Part shown: positions 24,529 to 33,125 of the stretch, one piece after another
Position numbering within the stretch: the stretch's first letter is position 1
Layout: every line of letters starts with the position of its first letter
Source of the DNA: CAYUQT01 sp964596165
Lineage (GTDB): Bacteria > Planctomycetota > Phycisphaerae > UBA1845 > JAFGLZ01
Reading direction: 5' to 3'
NCBI GenBank assembly: GCA_964596165.1
Contig: CAZQTW010000020.1
Span: forward strand, 20,113 to 84,112
Length of the DNA: 64,000 nucleotides
The notes under the pieces: model-generated
The model's input: the letters and a program-made list of their open reading frames with translations, nothing else
Databases searched by the model: none
Told to the model about the DNA's origin: nothing
Made by a program: the position numbers and the translations under genes

Positions 24529-25835
24529 ACGGTCACGCCCTCGGCGTCTATGGTATTCTCGTGATGGTCGCGGGGATGCTGCTGCTCAACATTCCCGCGG
24601 GCTTCATCATGGCCATCGTGGGGTTCGTCGGAATCGCCCTGGCCACCTCGTCATGGAACGCCGCCCTCAGCATCACGGGCACGGAGTTCTGGACCATCTT
24701 CTCACGGTACGAGCTCAGTGTCATTCCGATGTTCGTCCTGGTGGGCGAGTTCATCCATTATGCCGGGTACAGCGATCAACTCTACAAGGCGGCGGACAAG
24801 TGGATCGGTCACTGCCGTGGCGGTTTGGCGATGGCAACGATTGCGGCGTGCGCCGGGTTCTCCGCGATTTGCGGTTCGAACTCGGCCACGGCGGCGACCA
24901 TGACGGCCGTGGCCATTCCATCGATGAAGCGGCGCGGCTACAACAGCGTTCTGATGACGGGGTCCGTTGCGGCGGGGGCAACCCTCGGCGTCATGATCCC
25001 GCCGAGCATTGTCTTGGTGGTCTACGGCATCTATGCCGGCCAGTCTGTCGGTAAGCTCTTCTTCGGCACGCTGATTCCCGGACTGACGATCGCCCTTCTG
25101 ATGGCGATCACGGTGACGGGGATTTGCCTGCGCCATCCCGAATGGGGTCCGCGGGACGAGAAGGCCACATGGCGGGAGCGGATCCGGTCGCTGCCGGCGG
25201 TCATTGACGTCCTGATCCTCTTTCTGGTGATCATGGTGGCGTTGCTGACGGGGGTGGTCACCGCCACCGAGGCGGCGGCCGCGGGCTGTCTGCTTGCCCT
25301 GGGCATTTGCCTTGTTCGCAGGCGGCTGAGCCGGCAGGGGTTTGTCTCGTCGGTCAGCGACACGCTCCGGATATCGTGCATGGTCTTCATGATCGTGGCC
25401 GGCGCGACGCTTTTCGGACGGTTCATGGTGATTACGCAGTTGCCCCAGGAGGTTGCCTCATGGATTGGCGGCCTGAACTGGCCGGGTTGGGCCATTCTGT
25501 TAATGATGATGGTGTTCTACATTATCGGCGGCTGTTTCATGGACGCCCTGGCGTTCCTGCTCATTTCACTGCCCATTTTTTTGCCCATAGCCGATCAGTT
25601 GGGCTACGACCGTGTGTGGTTCGGCGAGGTCTTGACCCTGGTGACCACGTTCGGGGCGATCACGCCGCCGGTGGGCATCTGCTGCTTCGTCGTGGCGGGG
25701 ATGTGCAAGGACGTACCGATGGAGAAGGTCTTCAAGGGCTGCCTGTACTTCGTACCGGCTTATGTCATCACGTTCATCCTGGAGATGCTGTCTCCGTACT
25801 GGATGGTGCTGGCAATGGCGAGTTTCGTCCGATAG
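24525..25835 (+). CDS. dctM: TRAP transporter large permease (DctM family)
   Basis: A 436-residue polytopic permease of the DctM/ion-transporter superfamily, the channel-forming, Na+-coupled part of the TRAP system. It has about 12 hydrophobic helices. The characteristic motifs are CAGFSAICGSNSATAATMTA (re-entrant hairpin with conserved Ser, Gly and Asn), GATLGVMIPPSIVLVVYGI and the second-half repeat VTTFGAITPPVGICCFV. The start ATG overlaps the dctQ stop (ATGA), completing a dctP-dctQ-dctM operon. Length and motifs match functional family members. Substrate cannot be inferred from the window. Confidence 0.92.
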   Translation: MNGHALGVYGILVMVAGMLLLNIPAGFIMAIVGFVGIALATSSWNAALSITGTEFWTIFSRYELSVIPMFVLVGEFIHYAGYSDQLYKAADKWIGHCRGGLAMATIAACAGFSAICGSNSATAATMTAVAIPSMKRRGYNSVLMTGSVAAGATLGVMIPPSIVLVVYGIYAGQSVGKLFFGTLIPGLTIALLMAITVTGICLRHPEWGPRDEKATWRERIRSLPAVIDVLILFLVIMVALLTGVVTATEAAAAGCLLALGICLVRRRLSRQGFVSSVSDTLRISCMVFMIVAGATLFGRFMVITQLPQEVASWIGGLNWPGWAILLMMMVFYIIGGCFMDALAFLLISLPIFLPIADQLGYDRVWFGEVLTLVTTFGAITPPVGICCFVVAGMCKDVPMEKVFKGCLYFVPAYVITFILEMLSPYWMVLAMASFVR

Positions 25836-25907
25836 GGATAGCTGGGAACGTGGCCATCGCCGGCTCGCGCCCTGCGCCCGAGCCGACAAACGCCGGCTCC
25901 GCCATTG

Positions 25908-28900
25908 TCAGCTCGTGACCTTGCTCTTCGCCTGGCGCCAAGCGGCCTCCTTGTACCGTTTCTCCACCTTGAACAAGCGAGAGACGAGAACAAAGGAGAG
26001 CGGGATGAAGAGCAGGTCGATGAACGTTGCGGAGAGCATTCCGCCGGTGACGGCGGTGCCGATGGCATTCATCGCGCCCGCCCCGGCGCCCGTGGCGGTG
26101 GCGAGCGGCAGGACGCCGAAGAAGAAGGCCAGCGACGTCATGATGACGGGTCGGAATCGCACTCGTAAGGCGCCGAGCGTCGCCTCGATCAACCCTTCTC
26201 CGTGGGCCAGCCGCTCCTGAGTGAATTGAATGATCAGGATGGCATTCTTGGTGGTCAGCCCGAGGGTGGTCAAGATTCCGATTTGGAAGTACACGTCGTT
26301 GGGCAGTCCCCGCAGCCAAGTGGCCGCCGTCGCTCCGAAGGCTCCGAGCGGCAACATGAGCATGTTCGCCAGCGGGATCGGCCAACTTTCATACAAGGCG
26401 GCCACGCATAGGAAGATCACTAGGATCGAAAAGCCGTACAGAAGGTGTCCCTGGGAGCTGGCCATCCGCTCTTGGTAGGACAGTCCGGTCCAGTCGAAAC
26501 CGACGCCGGCAGGCAGCTTGGAGGCGACGTCTTCCATGGCCTGCATCGCGTCGCCCGAACTCCTTCCCGGGGCCGGCTCGCCCCAGATGTTCATCGAGGG
26601 GAACCCGTTGTATCGTTCGAGGCGGGCGGGTCCGTAGACCCAGCGGCCGGATGCGAAGGCGGACAAGGGGACCATCTTGCCCGCCGTGTTGCGGACGTAG
26701 AGTTTGTTGAGATCGGCAGGCAGCATGCGGTACGGCGCGTCCAGCTGAGCGTAAACTCGCTTGACCCGTCCGGCCTGGATGAAGTCGTTTACATAAGCCC
26801 CACCGAATGCCGCCGCGATGGTGTTGTGGACGGAGGTGATCGGGACCCCAAGCGCTCCTGCTCTTTCCCAATCCACGTCGAGCCGGTACTCGGGCACGTC
26901 CTCCAGGCCGTTGGGTCGGACGACGGCCAGCCTCGGGTCCTTGGCCGCTAGAGCGATCAACTGGTTGCGGGCATCCATCAGCTTCTGGTGGCCCAGACCG
27001 CCGCGGTCCAGCAACTGGAAGTCGACGCCCTTGGCGTTGCCCAGTTCGACCACGGCGGGCGGCGGGAAAGCGAAGGCCATGGCGTTGCGCATCGTGGAGA
27101 AGGCGGCCGTGGCGCGGGCGGCCACCGCTTTTACCCTCAAGTCCGGCCGATCGCGGAGTCTCCAATTCTTGAGCTTGATGAAGACGATGCCGTTGGCTTG
27201 AGACCTTCCCGAGAAGCCGATGCCGCAGATCGTCATGCAGGATTCCACCGCTTCCTTTTCGTTGTCCTGGAAGTAGCCTCTGACGCTATCCACGGCCTTC
27301 TTGGTCTGTTCCAGGGTGGAGCCCGTGGGCAGAATGATCTGAGCCATCATCATCCCTTGGTCTTCATCGGGCACGTAGCCGGTGGGCAGGTAGCGGAAGA
27401 AGTACATCACGGCCGATACGATTAGGACGTAGACCACCAGGTAGCGTGACTTCCGTGAGAAGGACCGGCCGACGATTCCAACGTAGATGTCTCTGATCCG
27501 GAAGAAGACACGGTCAAAGCGTCTGAAGAAGGGTCGGAGGAAGAAGATCGCGGCCTCGGCCGGTTCATGTCCCGCGGGCACGGGCTTGAGCAGGGAGGCG
27601 CAGAGCACCGGAGTCAGGATCAAGGCCACGAACACCGACAGCATCATCGAGGAGATGATGGTGATGGAGAACTGCCGGTAGATCACGCCCGTCGAGCCGG
27701 GGAAGAAGGCCATGGGACCGAAGACCGCCGAGAGCACCAAGCCGATGCCGATCAGGGCGCTGGTGATCTGTTCCATGGATTTGGCCGTCGCTTCCCTCGG
27801 TGAAAGCCCTTCCTCGCTCATGATCCGCTCGACGTTCTCGACGACCACGATGGCGTCGTCGACGAGCAGGCCGATGGCCAGCACCATTGCAAACATGGTC
27901 AGCATGTTGATGGAGAATCCGAAGAGATCGAGGGTTGCGAAGGTGCCCAGGAGCACGACCGGCACGGCGATGGTCGGGATCAGCGTGGCCCGCATGTTGC
28001 CCATGAAGAGCCACATGACCAGGAAGACCAATCCGATGGCCTCAAAGAGCGTTTTGACCACCTCTTCGATGGCCACCTCCACGAAGGGGGTGGTTTCGTA
28101 GGGATAAACGACCTTCAATCCGGGCGGGAAGAACCGGCTCATCTCCGCGAGCTTGGACTTCACGGCGGCGGCGGTGTCGAGGGCATTGGCGCCCGCCACC
28201 TGTCGGATGCCCATGGCGGCGGACGGTCTGCCGTTGTACCAGCCCTCGATTTCGTACGAGTCGGTTCCCAACTCGGCGCGCCCGACGTCGCTGATCCGCA
28301 CGATGGAGCCGTCGGGGTTGATGCGGAGGGGTATGGCGGCGAACTCCTCGGGGGTTTTCAGCAGGCTCTGGACGACGATGGAGGCATTCAGTCGCTGACC
28401 CTCAACCGCCGGCGGCGCGCCGAACTGGCCGGCGGAGACCTCGACGTTGTAGGCCCGGAGGGCGGCGACCACATCTTCCATCGTCAGGGAGTACTTGGTC
28501 AGGGCGTCGGGATTCAGCCAGACGCGCATCGCGTATTGAGCGCCGAAATTCTCCACCTCGCCCACGCCCGGCACCCGGGCGAGCACCTTCTCCAGGTTGG
28601 ATTGGGCGTAGTCTCTCAAGTCGTGGCCGTCCATACTGCCGTCTTCGGAGACCAGTCCCACGATCATCAGCCAGTTTCGGGTGGCCTTGCCGACCGTGAC
28701 CCCTCGCCGTTGGACGACCTCGGGCAGGCTCGCCATGGCGAGTTGGAGCTTGTTCTGGACCTTGGCCCACGCCAGGTCCGGATCGGTACCCGGAGCGAAG
28801 GTGAGCTCGATGCGCGAGGAACCGGCCGAATCGCTGTTGGCCGAGAGGTAGATCATCTGGTCGAGCCCGGTCATCTTCTGCTCGATGATCTGGGTGACGC

Positions 28901-29081
28901 TGTTTTCGGTGGTTTCCGCCGAGGCCCCGGGGTAGAAAGACTGAATGTAGATCGAGGGCGGCGCGATGGGCGGATACTGCGACACGGGCAGGTTGTAGAT
29001 GGCCAAACCGCCCGTCACCATGATGATGATGGCGATAACCCAGGCGAAGACCGGGCGATCGAGAAAGAACTTCGATAGCAT
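25908..29081 (-). CDS. RND multidrug efflux permease (HAE1/AcrB type)
   Basis: A 1057-residue inner-membrane proton/drug antiporter, the usual HAE1 length. It starts at ATG 29081 (GGAGC eight bases upstream) with MLSKFFLDRPVFAWVIAII, the classic AcrB opening. The proton-relay residues are present: the double Asp in LLVDDAIVVVENVERIM (TM4) and the Lys in GLTTKNAILIIQF (TM10). Two large periplasmic loops and an internal duplication are apparent. It follows the adaptor gene by 14 bases and the TetR gene further upstream. No outer-membrane factor is encoded next to it, so a TolC-like partner must come from elsewhere. Confidence 0.95.
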   Translation of the reverse strand: MLSKFFLDRPVFAWVIAIIIMVTGGLAIYNLPVSQYPPIAPPSIYIQSFYPGASAETTENSVTQIIEQKMTGLDQMIYLSANSDSAGSSRIELTFAPGTDPDLAWAKVQNKLQLAMASLPEVVQRRGVTVGKATRNWLMIVGLVSEDGSMDGHDLRDYAQSNLEKVLARVPGVGEVENFGAQYAMRVWLNPDALTKYSLTMEDVVAALRAYNVEVSAGQFGAPPAVEGQRLNASIVVQSLLKTPEEFAAIPLRINPDGSIVRISDVGRAELGTDSYEIEGWYNGRPSAAMGIRQVAGANALDTAAAVKSKLAEMSRFFPPGLKVVYPYETTPFVEVAIEEVVKTLFEAIGLVFLVMWLFMGNMRATLIPTIAVPVVLLGTFATLDLFGFSINMLTMFAMVLAIGLLVDDAIVVVENVERIMSEEGLSPREATAKSMEQITSALIGIGLVLSAVFGPMAFFPGSTGVIYRQFSITIISSMMLSVFVALILTPVLCASLLKPVPAGHEPAEAAIFFLRPFFRRFDRVFFRIRDIYVGIVGRSFSRKSRYLVVYVLIVSAVMYFFRYLPTGYVPDEDQGMMMAQIILPTGSTLEQTKKAVDSVRGYFQDNEKEAVESCMTICGIGFSGRSQANGIVFIKLKNWRLRDRPDLRVKAVAARATAAFSTMRNAMAFAFPPPAVVELGNAKGVDFQLLDRGGLGHQKLMDARNQLIALAAKDPRLAVVRPNGLEDVPEYRLDVDWERAGALGVPITSVHNTIAAAFGGAYVNDFIQAGRVKRVYAQLDAPYRMLPADLNKLYVRNTAGKMVPLSAFASGRWVYGPARLERYNGFPSMNIWGEPAPGRSSGDAMQAMEDVASKLPAGVGFDWTGLSYQERMASSQGHLLYGFSILVIFLCVAALYESWPIPLANMLMLPLGAFGATAATWLRGLPNDVYFQIGILTTLGLTTKNAILIIQFTQERLAHGEGLIEATLGALRVRFRPVIMTSLAFFFGVLPLATATGAGAGAMNAIGTAVTGGMLSATFIDLLFIPLSFVLVSRLFKVEKRYKEAAWRQAKSKVTS

Positions 29082-29095
29082 CGGGGGTGCTCCGT

Positions 29096-30325
29096 TCAGT
29101 GTGCGCTTGGGGCCGACTGGGTTGTCTTGGCAGCCGCCAGACCGTCCGACTGATCGGCGTCGAACGGGACGGCCTTGACGATGGCGCCGGGCCGAACCTT
29201 TTGAATGCCCTCCACGATCATCCGATCGCCGGATGCCAAGCCCGATGAGACGAGCCATTTATCGCCGATGGCGCGTTCGGTCTTGATCATCCGCTGTTGG
29301 ACTTTATCCTCGGCGTCGACGATCATCGCCGCGGGGTCCCCCTTGTGATCGCGGAAGACACCTTGCTGCGGGGCAAGGATGGCACCCGTGATGACCCCCT
29401 CCTTGACGACGGCCCGCACATACATGCCCGGCATAAGGAGGGACTTCGGATTCGGAAACACGATGCGCAGGGTATACGATCCGGTGGTCGGATCCACCGT
29501 GATGTCGCGAAACTGCAGGGTACCCTCGAGCGAGTACGGTGTGCCGTCTTCCAGGAGCAGCCGTACCGTTCTCGCGCCTTCGCCGTCCGTGCTGATCGCG
29601 CCCGTCTCCCACTGGCGCTTTAACCGCAACAAGTCGCTGGACGACTGCATCACGTTCACGTAGATCCGATCGATTTGCTGAATCGTCGTCAACGGCGCCA
29701 TCTGCTCGGCCGTGACCAATGCGCCTTCGGTCACGGCCGAGTAGCCGATCCGGCCGGAGATCGGCGCCGTCACCACGGTCCATTCCAAGTTGAGCGCCGC
29801 CGTCTTCTGTTCGGACAGCGCCAGTTCAACGGCGGCCACGGCCGATTGCTCCGCGAAGAAGGCATCTTGGTATTCCTTCTCAGCGACGACCTCACTCCGC
29901 TTGAGGTTCGTGAGTCGTTTGAGCTCGTACCGGGCCCGTCCGAGTTCGGCCTGTGCCCGTTTGACGTTTGCATTCGCGCGGTCCAAGTCGGCGGCGAACC
30001 GGCGAGGATCGATCTGATAAAGTTGTTGTCCGGCCTGGACGTCGGTGCCCTCCGTGAACAGTCGTTTCAAGATTACGCCGCCGACGCGTGGCCGCACTTC
30101 CGCGATGCGGTAGGCGGCGGTGCGTCCGGGCAACTCAGTCGTCAGAGACACCGTTTGCGGTATCACCGTGACGATCGAGACCGTCGGCGTTGGCGGCGCG
30201 GCTTGCTGTTGTTTTTCCTGACAGCCGACGAGCACCGCCGAGCCTACGACGGCGACGATGCGGAGGCCGCGGCCCATGAGTGTGGATGGCCGACGGACAT
30301 GCAACCTTGGACTTCTCTCGGTCAT
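29096..30325 (-). CDS. RND efflux periplasmic adaptor lipoprotein
   Basis: Membrane-fusion protein linking the RND pump to an outer-membrane channel. It has 409 residues, with a lipoprotein signal (RIVAVVGSAVLVGCQEK; Cys near residue 35). The lipoyl/barrel-sandwich halves surround an alpha-hairpin (AELGRARYELKRLTNLKRSE and QDAFFAEQSAVAAVELALSE), then come a beta-barrel and a membrane-proximal domain (LLMPGMYVRAVVKEGV). It starts at ATG 30325 with AAGGAC six bases upstream. It lies 76 bases downstream of tetR and 14 bases upstream of the permease, so all three should form one transcript under TetR control. Confidence 0.93.
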   Translation of the reverse strand: MTERSPRLHVRRPSTLMGRGLRIVAVVGSAVLVGCQEKQQQAAPPTPTVSIVTVIPQTVSLTTELPGRTAAYRIAEVRPRVGGVILKRLFTEGTDVQAGQQLYQIDPRRFAADLDRANANVKRAQAELGRARYELKRLTNLKRSEVVAEKEYQDAFFAEQSAVAAVELALSEQKTAALNLEWTVVTAPISGRIGYSAVTEGALVTAEQMAPLTTIQQIDRIYVNVMQSSSDLLRLKRQWETGAISTDGEGARTVRLLLEDGTPYSLEGTLQFRDITVDPTTGSYTLRIVFPNPKSLLMPGMYVRAVVKEGVITGAILAPQQGVFRDHKGDPAAMIVDAEDKVQQRMIKTERAIGDKWLVSSGLASGDRMIVEGIQKVRPGAIVKAVPFDADQSDGLAAAKTTQSAPSAH

Positions 30326-30401
30326 GGGTTTGTCCTTATTCAGGGGTGTCTTATGTCTCGAACCGTCGGGACGCTGTCTGGTGCGGGCGCTCGGTGCGGG
30401 T

Positions 30402-30989
30402 TCATGATTCCGGTTGTTCTCCGTTGGGTTGCGGTTGGGTCATTGCGAGTAGCTTCTCAATCACTCGCCGGCGCAGGTCTCCCTCGGGCACGGGAACTCG
30501 CATGGCTTGGGAGAGACACAATCCGTCGATCGCCAATCTCACGATGCTCGCGGTGGCCGGGTCAATTCCGTCGGATTCCAGCCGGGCCTGCCATTCGCGG
30601 ACTCGCTGCCGGATCGGGTCGAGGAACTGCGGCTCACTGCCGATGGCGACGAGCATCGCGGTGTGAAGGGGCTGTTTCTCCGGATCGAGCAGCATGATGC
30701 GGGCGTTCACGTAGGCTCGCGTGAACGCGCCGGGGCGCACCGGATCGGCCGCCATGGCAACCGATTGAGCGGATTCCCGCCCCTTGGCATGTCGTTCGAC
30801 GATGGCGGTAATCAGGTCCGCCTTGGCGGGGAAGTGGTAGAGCAGGCCTCCCTTGCTGACGCCGGCCTCGTGGGCAACGGCTTCGAGCGTCAGATTTCTC
30901 ACCCCCTCGCGGGCGACGATATGCTCCGCAGCGTCCAGTAGCCGGTCGCGGACAGGTGTGGAACCGCCAATTTCCGATGTGCTAGCCAT
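30402..30989 (-). CDS. TetR-family transcriptional regulator
   Basis: A 195-residue repressor with an N-terminal TetR helix-turn-helix (DRLLDAAEHIVAREGVRNLT, then AVAHEAGVSKGGLLYHFPAK) and a helical ligand-binding domain of the TetR_C type seen in AcrR-like drug-responsive members. The start is ATG at 30989 (MASTSEIGG), with GGGGAG eleven bases upstream; a GTG further up sits on top of that site and is rejected. It heads the TetR-adaptor-permease operon. Two perfect 18-bp palindromes lie in its own promoter, so autoregulation of the whole efflux operon is very likely. Confidence 0.92.
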   Translation of the reverse strand: MASTSEIGGSTPVRDRLLDAAEHIVAREGVRNLTLEAVAHEAGVSKGGLLYHFPAKADLITAIVERHAKGRESAQSVAMAADPVRPGAFTRAYVNARIMLLDPEKQPLHTAMLVAIGSEPQFLDPIRQRVREWQARLESDGIDPATASIVRLAIDGLCLSQAMRVPVPEGDLRRRVIEKLLAMTQPQPNGEQPES

Positions 30990-31023
30990 GTGACGCAACA
31001 CTCCCCTTGGAAGGTCGAGAACC

Positions 31024-31073
31024 GTACCGTCCAGACGGTACAGTTATATACCGTCCAGACGGTATACTGTCAA
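31024..31073 (-). promoter_or_regulatory. Promoter with twin TetR-type operators
   Basis: Two perfect palindromes share the core TACCGTCCAGACGGTA: GTACCGTC-CA-GACGGTAC at 31024-31041 and ATACCGTC-CA-GACGGTAT at 31048-31065, centres 24 bp apart. On the minus strand, -35 TTGACA (31068-31073) and -10 TATATA (31045-31050) with a 17-bp spacer enclose the second palindrome, while the first covers the start site. A bound repressor would block both polymerase binding and initiation. The remaining 31074-31260 holds no gene. Confidence 0.88.
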
Positions 31074-31260
31074 GGTGCCTGGCGCACGGTTCTCCCCTGG
31101 ATGACTCATTAAATATTTGCAAAAAAGAAGTTGCGTTCAATATTGTTTTGATTTTCTTGTTGTTTGGTCTTGCTGCGGGTTCCTGGAAAGGCAGGTGGGG
31201 AATCCCCGGGATGGGCTGTATCGATGTTCCGTGTGGTGCCGCTGGGCGGTATTTGTTGCC

Positions 31261-32544
31261 CTACTTCTTGTTTTCGAAGAACACTCGCTGGGCCTTGCCC
31301 TCCTGTCTGGGCAGTCCGCCTATGGGGAAGACGTCACCTTTTGGGCTGAAGCCCAGGGCTTCCTTGAGGACCTTCTCGACCATGAAGCCGGTGACGCCGG
31401 GGTGAGCCTCGACGTTGATCCGAACATCCTTCACGCCGTCGGTTTCTTCAATGATGATCTGGTAATTCGAGCCGACGCCCGGAATCGACATCAGTGCCTG
31501 CTCGACCTGTTTGGGGAAGAAATTGACGCCCTTGACGATGAGCATGTCGTCCAGTCTGCCCGCGATCGGCGCGATTCGCACATGCGTTCGCCCGCACGCG
31601 CACCGCTTGCGAGACACGATGTTGGTCAGGTCGCCCGTCTTGAAGCGGATGACCGGCAAAGCCTCCCGGGTCAGTGCGGTCACGACCAACTCTCCCTGCC
31701 GGCCGTCTTCGACCTCCTTGTCGGTGTGAGGATCGACCACCTCAACGATGTAGTGGTCTTCCCAGACGTGAATCCCGTCGTGGGCGCTGCAATCCATTCC
31801 GAGTGTTCCGACACCGCCGGTTTCGGTCATTCCGTAGATGTCGAAGACGTCGACGTTCAGTCCCGACTGAATCTTCTTCTTCATGGAGTCGGAGAAGATC
31901 TCCGCACCGAAGATGCCTATCTTGAGTTCGGGTAGCTCAGTCTTCTGCTCTTGCAGGATCTCGATGATGCGGATGCCGTAGCTCACGACGCCGGTGAGCA
32001 CGCGTGTTCCGAAATCGCGAGCGAGCCGGACCTGCCGTGGCGTGTTTCCCGCGCCGGCCGGTATGACGAAGAGACCCGCCGCCCTCGCACCGTGGTACAT
32101 CCCAAATCCCCCGTTGAACAGGCCGAATGAGGGGGTGATCTGAACCGGATCGCCCTTGCGGGCGCCGGCCATGACATAGCACCGAGCCATGCATTCCGCC
32201 CACTGTTCCAGGTCGGCCTGGGTATAGGGCATGACGATGGGCGTTCCGGTGGAACCGGAGGACATGTGCATTTCGACGAACTCCCGCTTGTCCACGCAGC
32301 TCAGCGACAGGGGGTAATTCGTGCGGAGGTCTTCCTTGTCCATCATGGGCAGCTTGGCCAGATCGTCCAACCGTGTGATGTCGCCCGGCTTGACGCCCGC
32401 CGCGTCAAATCGCTTCTTCTGGACGGGGTTGCACGTGTACACGTGCTTGACAATGTCTTTCAGGCGTCTGGTTTGGATCGTTCGCAGGCGATCTAGCGAG
32501 GCCGTCTCCATGTCCTTATTGAAGAAACCACTCGTTCGCCTCAT
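31261..32544 (-). CDS. paaK: Phenylacetate-CoA ligase
   Basis: AMP-forming adenylating enzyme that activates phenylacetate or indole-/hydroxyphenylacetate to the CoA thioester. It has 427 residues, the normal length. The ATP-binding loop MSSGSTGTPIVMPYTQAD and the sequence IYGMTETGGVGTLGMDCSAH, which holds the adenylate-contacting YGxTE motif, mark the N-terminal domain. The small C-terminal domain carries GRLDDMLIVKGVNFFPKQVE, with the hinge Asp and catalytic Lys area. The start is ATG at 32544, eight bases after GGAGG, and overlaps the iorB stop by ATGA. Coupling to iorAB argues that its substrate comes from aromatic amino acids. Confidence 0.92.
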   Translation of the reverse strand: MRRTSGFFNKDMETASLDRLRTIQTRRLKDIVKHVYTCNPVQKKRFDAAGVKPGDITRLDDLAKLPMMDKEDLRTNYPLSLSCVDKREFVEMHMSSGSTGTPIVMPYTQADLEQWAECMARCYVMAGARKGDPVQITPSFGLFNGGFGMYHGARAAGLFVIPAGAGNTPRQVRLARDFGTRVLTGVVSYGIRIIEILQEQKTELPELKIGIFGAEIFSDSMKKKIQSGLNVDVFDIYGMTETGGVGTLGMDCSAHDGIHVWEDHYIVEVVDPHTDKEVEDGRQGELVVTALTREALPVIRFKTGDLTNIVSRKRCACGRTHVRIAPIAGRLDDMLIVKGVNFFPKQVEQALMSIPGVGSNYQIIIEETDGVKDVRINVEAHPGVTGFMVEKVLKEALGFSPKGDVFPIGGLPRQEGKAQRVFFENKK

Positions 32545-33125
32545 ATGCACTTCCTCCCGGCGTCAAAGGCTCGAAGATTCACGTCGCGATGTCTCGCAGG
32601 CACACAGGATATGACGGCCTGCTGCCAGGCTTCGAGCGGCAAGTCCAATCCGCCGCTCATCGCCCCGATTATCACCAGGTTCGCGGCGCGGATGTTACCG
32701 AGTTCCGCTGCCTTGGCCACCGCATCGAGGTAGATCAATCGCTTGAAGGTCCTCCGCAGTCGTTCCTCGCCGTCTGTCGGGTAGGTCGCGGTGCCCGACG
32801 ACACCGTGACGGGGATGACCATTTGGCTGCTCACGACGGCCAAGCCGTTCGGGGCCAGGTAGTGCGCGTAACGGAGGGCCTCGATTTGCTCGAGGCCGGC
32901 CAGAACACGAGCCGTCTCCGCAGGTACCAGTGGGCTGTGAACCTCGCGTCCGTAGCGGACCTGGGCGATGACGGATCCGCCTCGCTGCGCCATTCCGTGG
33001 ACTTCGTTGGTTTTCACGCGGTGACCGGCGTTCATGGCCGCACGGGCCAGGATTTCGCTTGCCAGGAGGACTCCTTGGCCGCCGACACCCGCGAACACCG
33101 CGCTGGTTGTATGGTCCGAACTCAT
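32541..33125 (-). CDS. iorB: Indolepyruvate ferredoxin oxidoreductase, beta subunit
   Basis: Gamma-type catalytic subunit of indolepyruvate:ferredoxin oxidoreductase, 194 residues. With IorA it oxidatively decarboxylates arylpyruvates to aryl-acetyl-CoA and reduces ferredoxin. The sequence begins with the pattern GVGGQGVLLASEILARAA, followed by VKTNEVHGMAQRGGSVIAQV, both diagnostic of the 2-oxoacid oxidoreductase gamma domain. It overlaps iorA upstream and paaK downstream by ATGA each, giving tight stoichiometric coupling. The enzyme is oxygen-sensitive in characterised cases, which implies at least part-time anaerobic life. Confidence 0.93.
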   Translation of the reverse strand: MSSDHTTSAVFAGVGGQGVLLASEILARAAMNAGHRVKTNEVHGMAQRGGSVIAQVRYGREVHSPLVPAETARVLAGLEQIEALRYAHYLAPNGLAVVSSQMVIPVTVSSGTATYPTDGEERLRRTFKRLIYLDAVAKAAELGNIRAANLVIIGAMSGGLDLPLEAWQQAVISCVPARHRDVNLRAFDAGRKCI

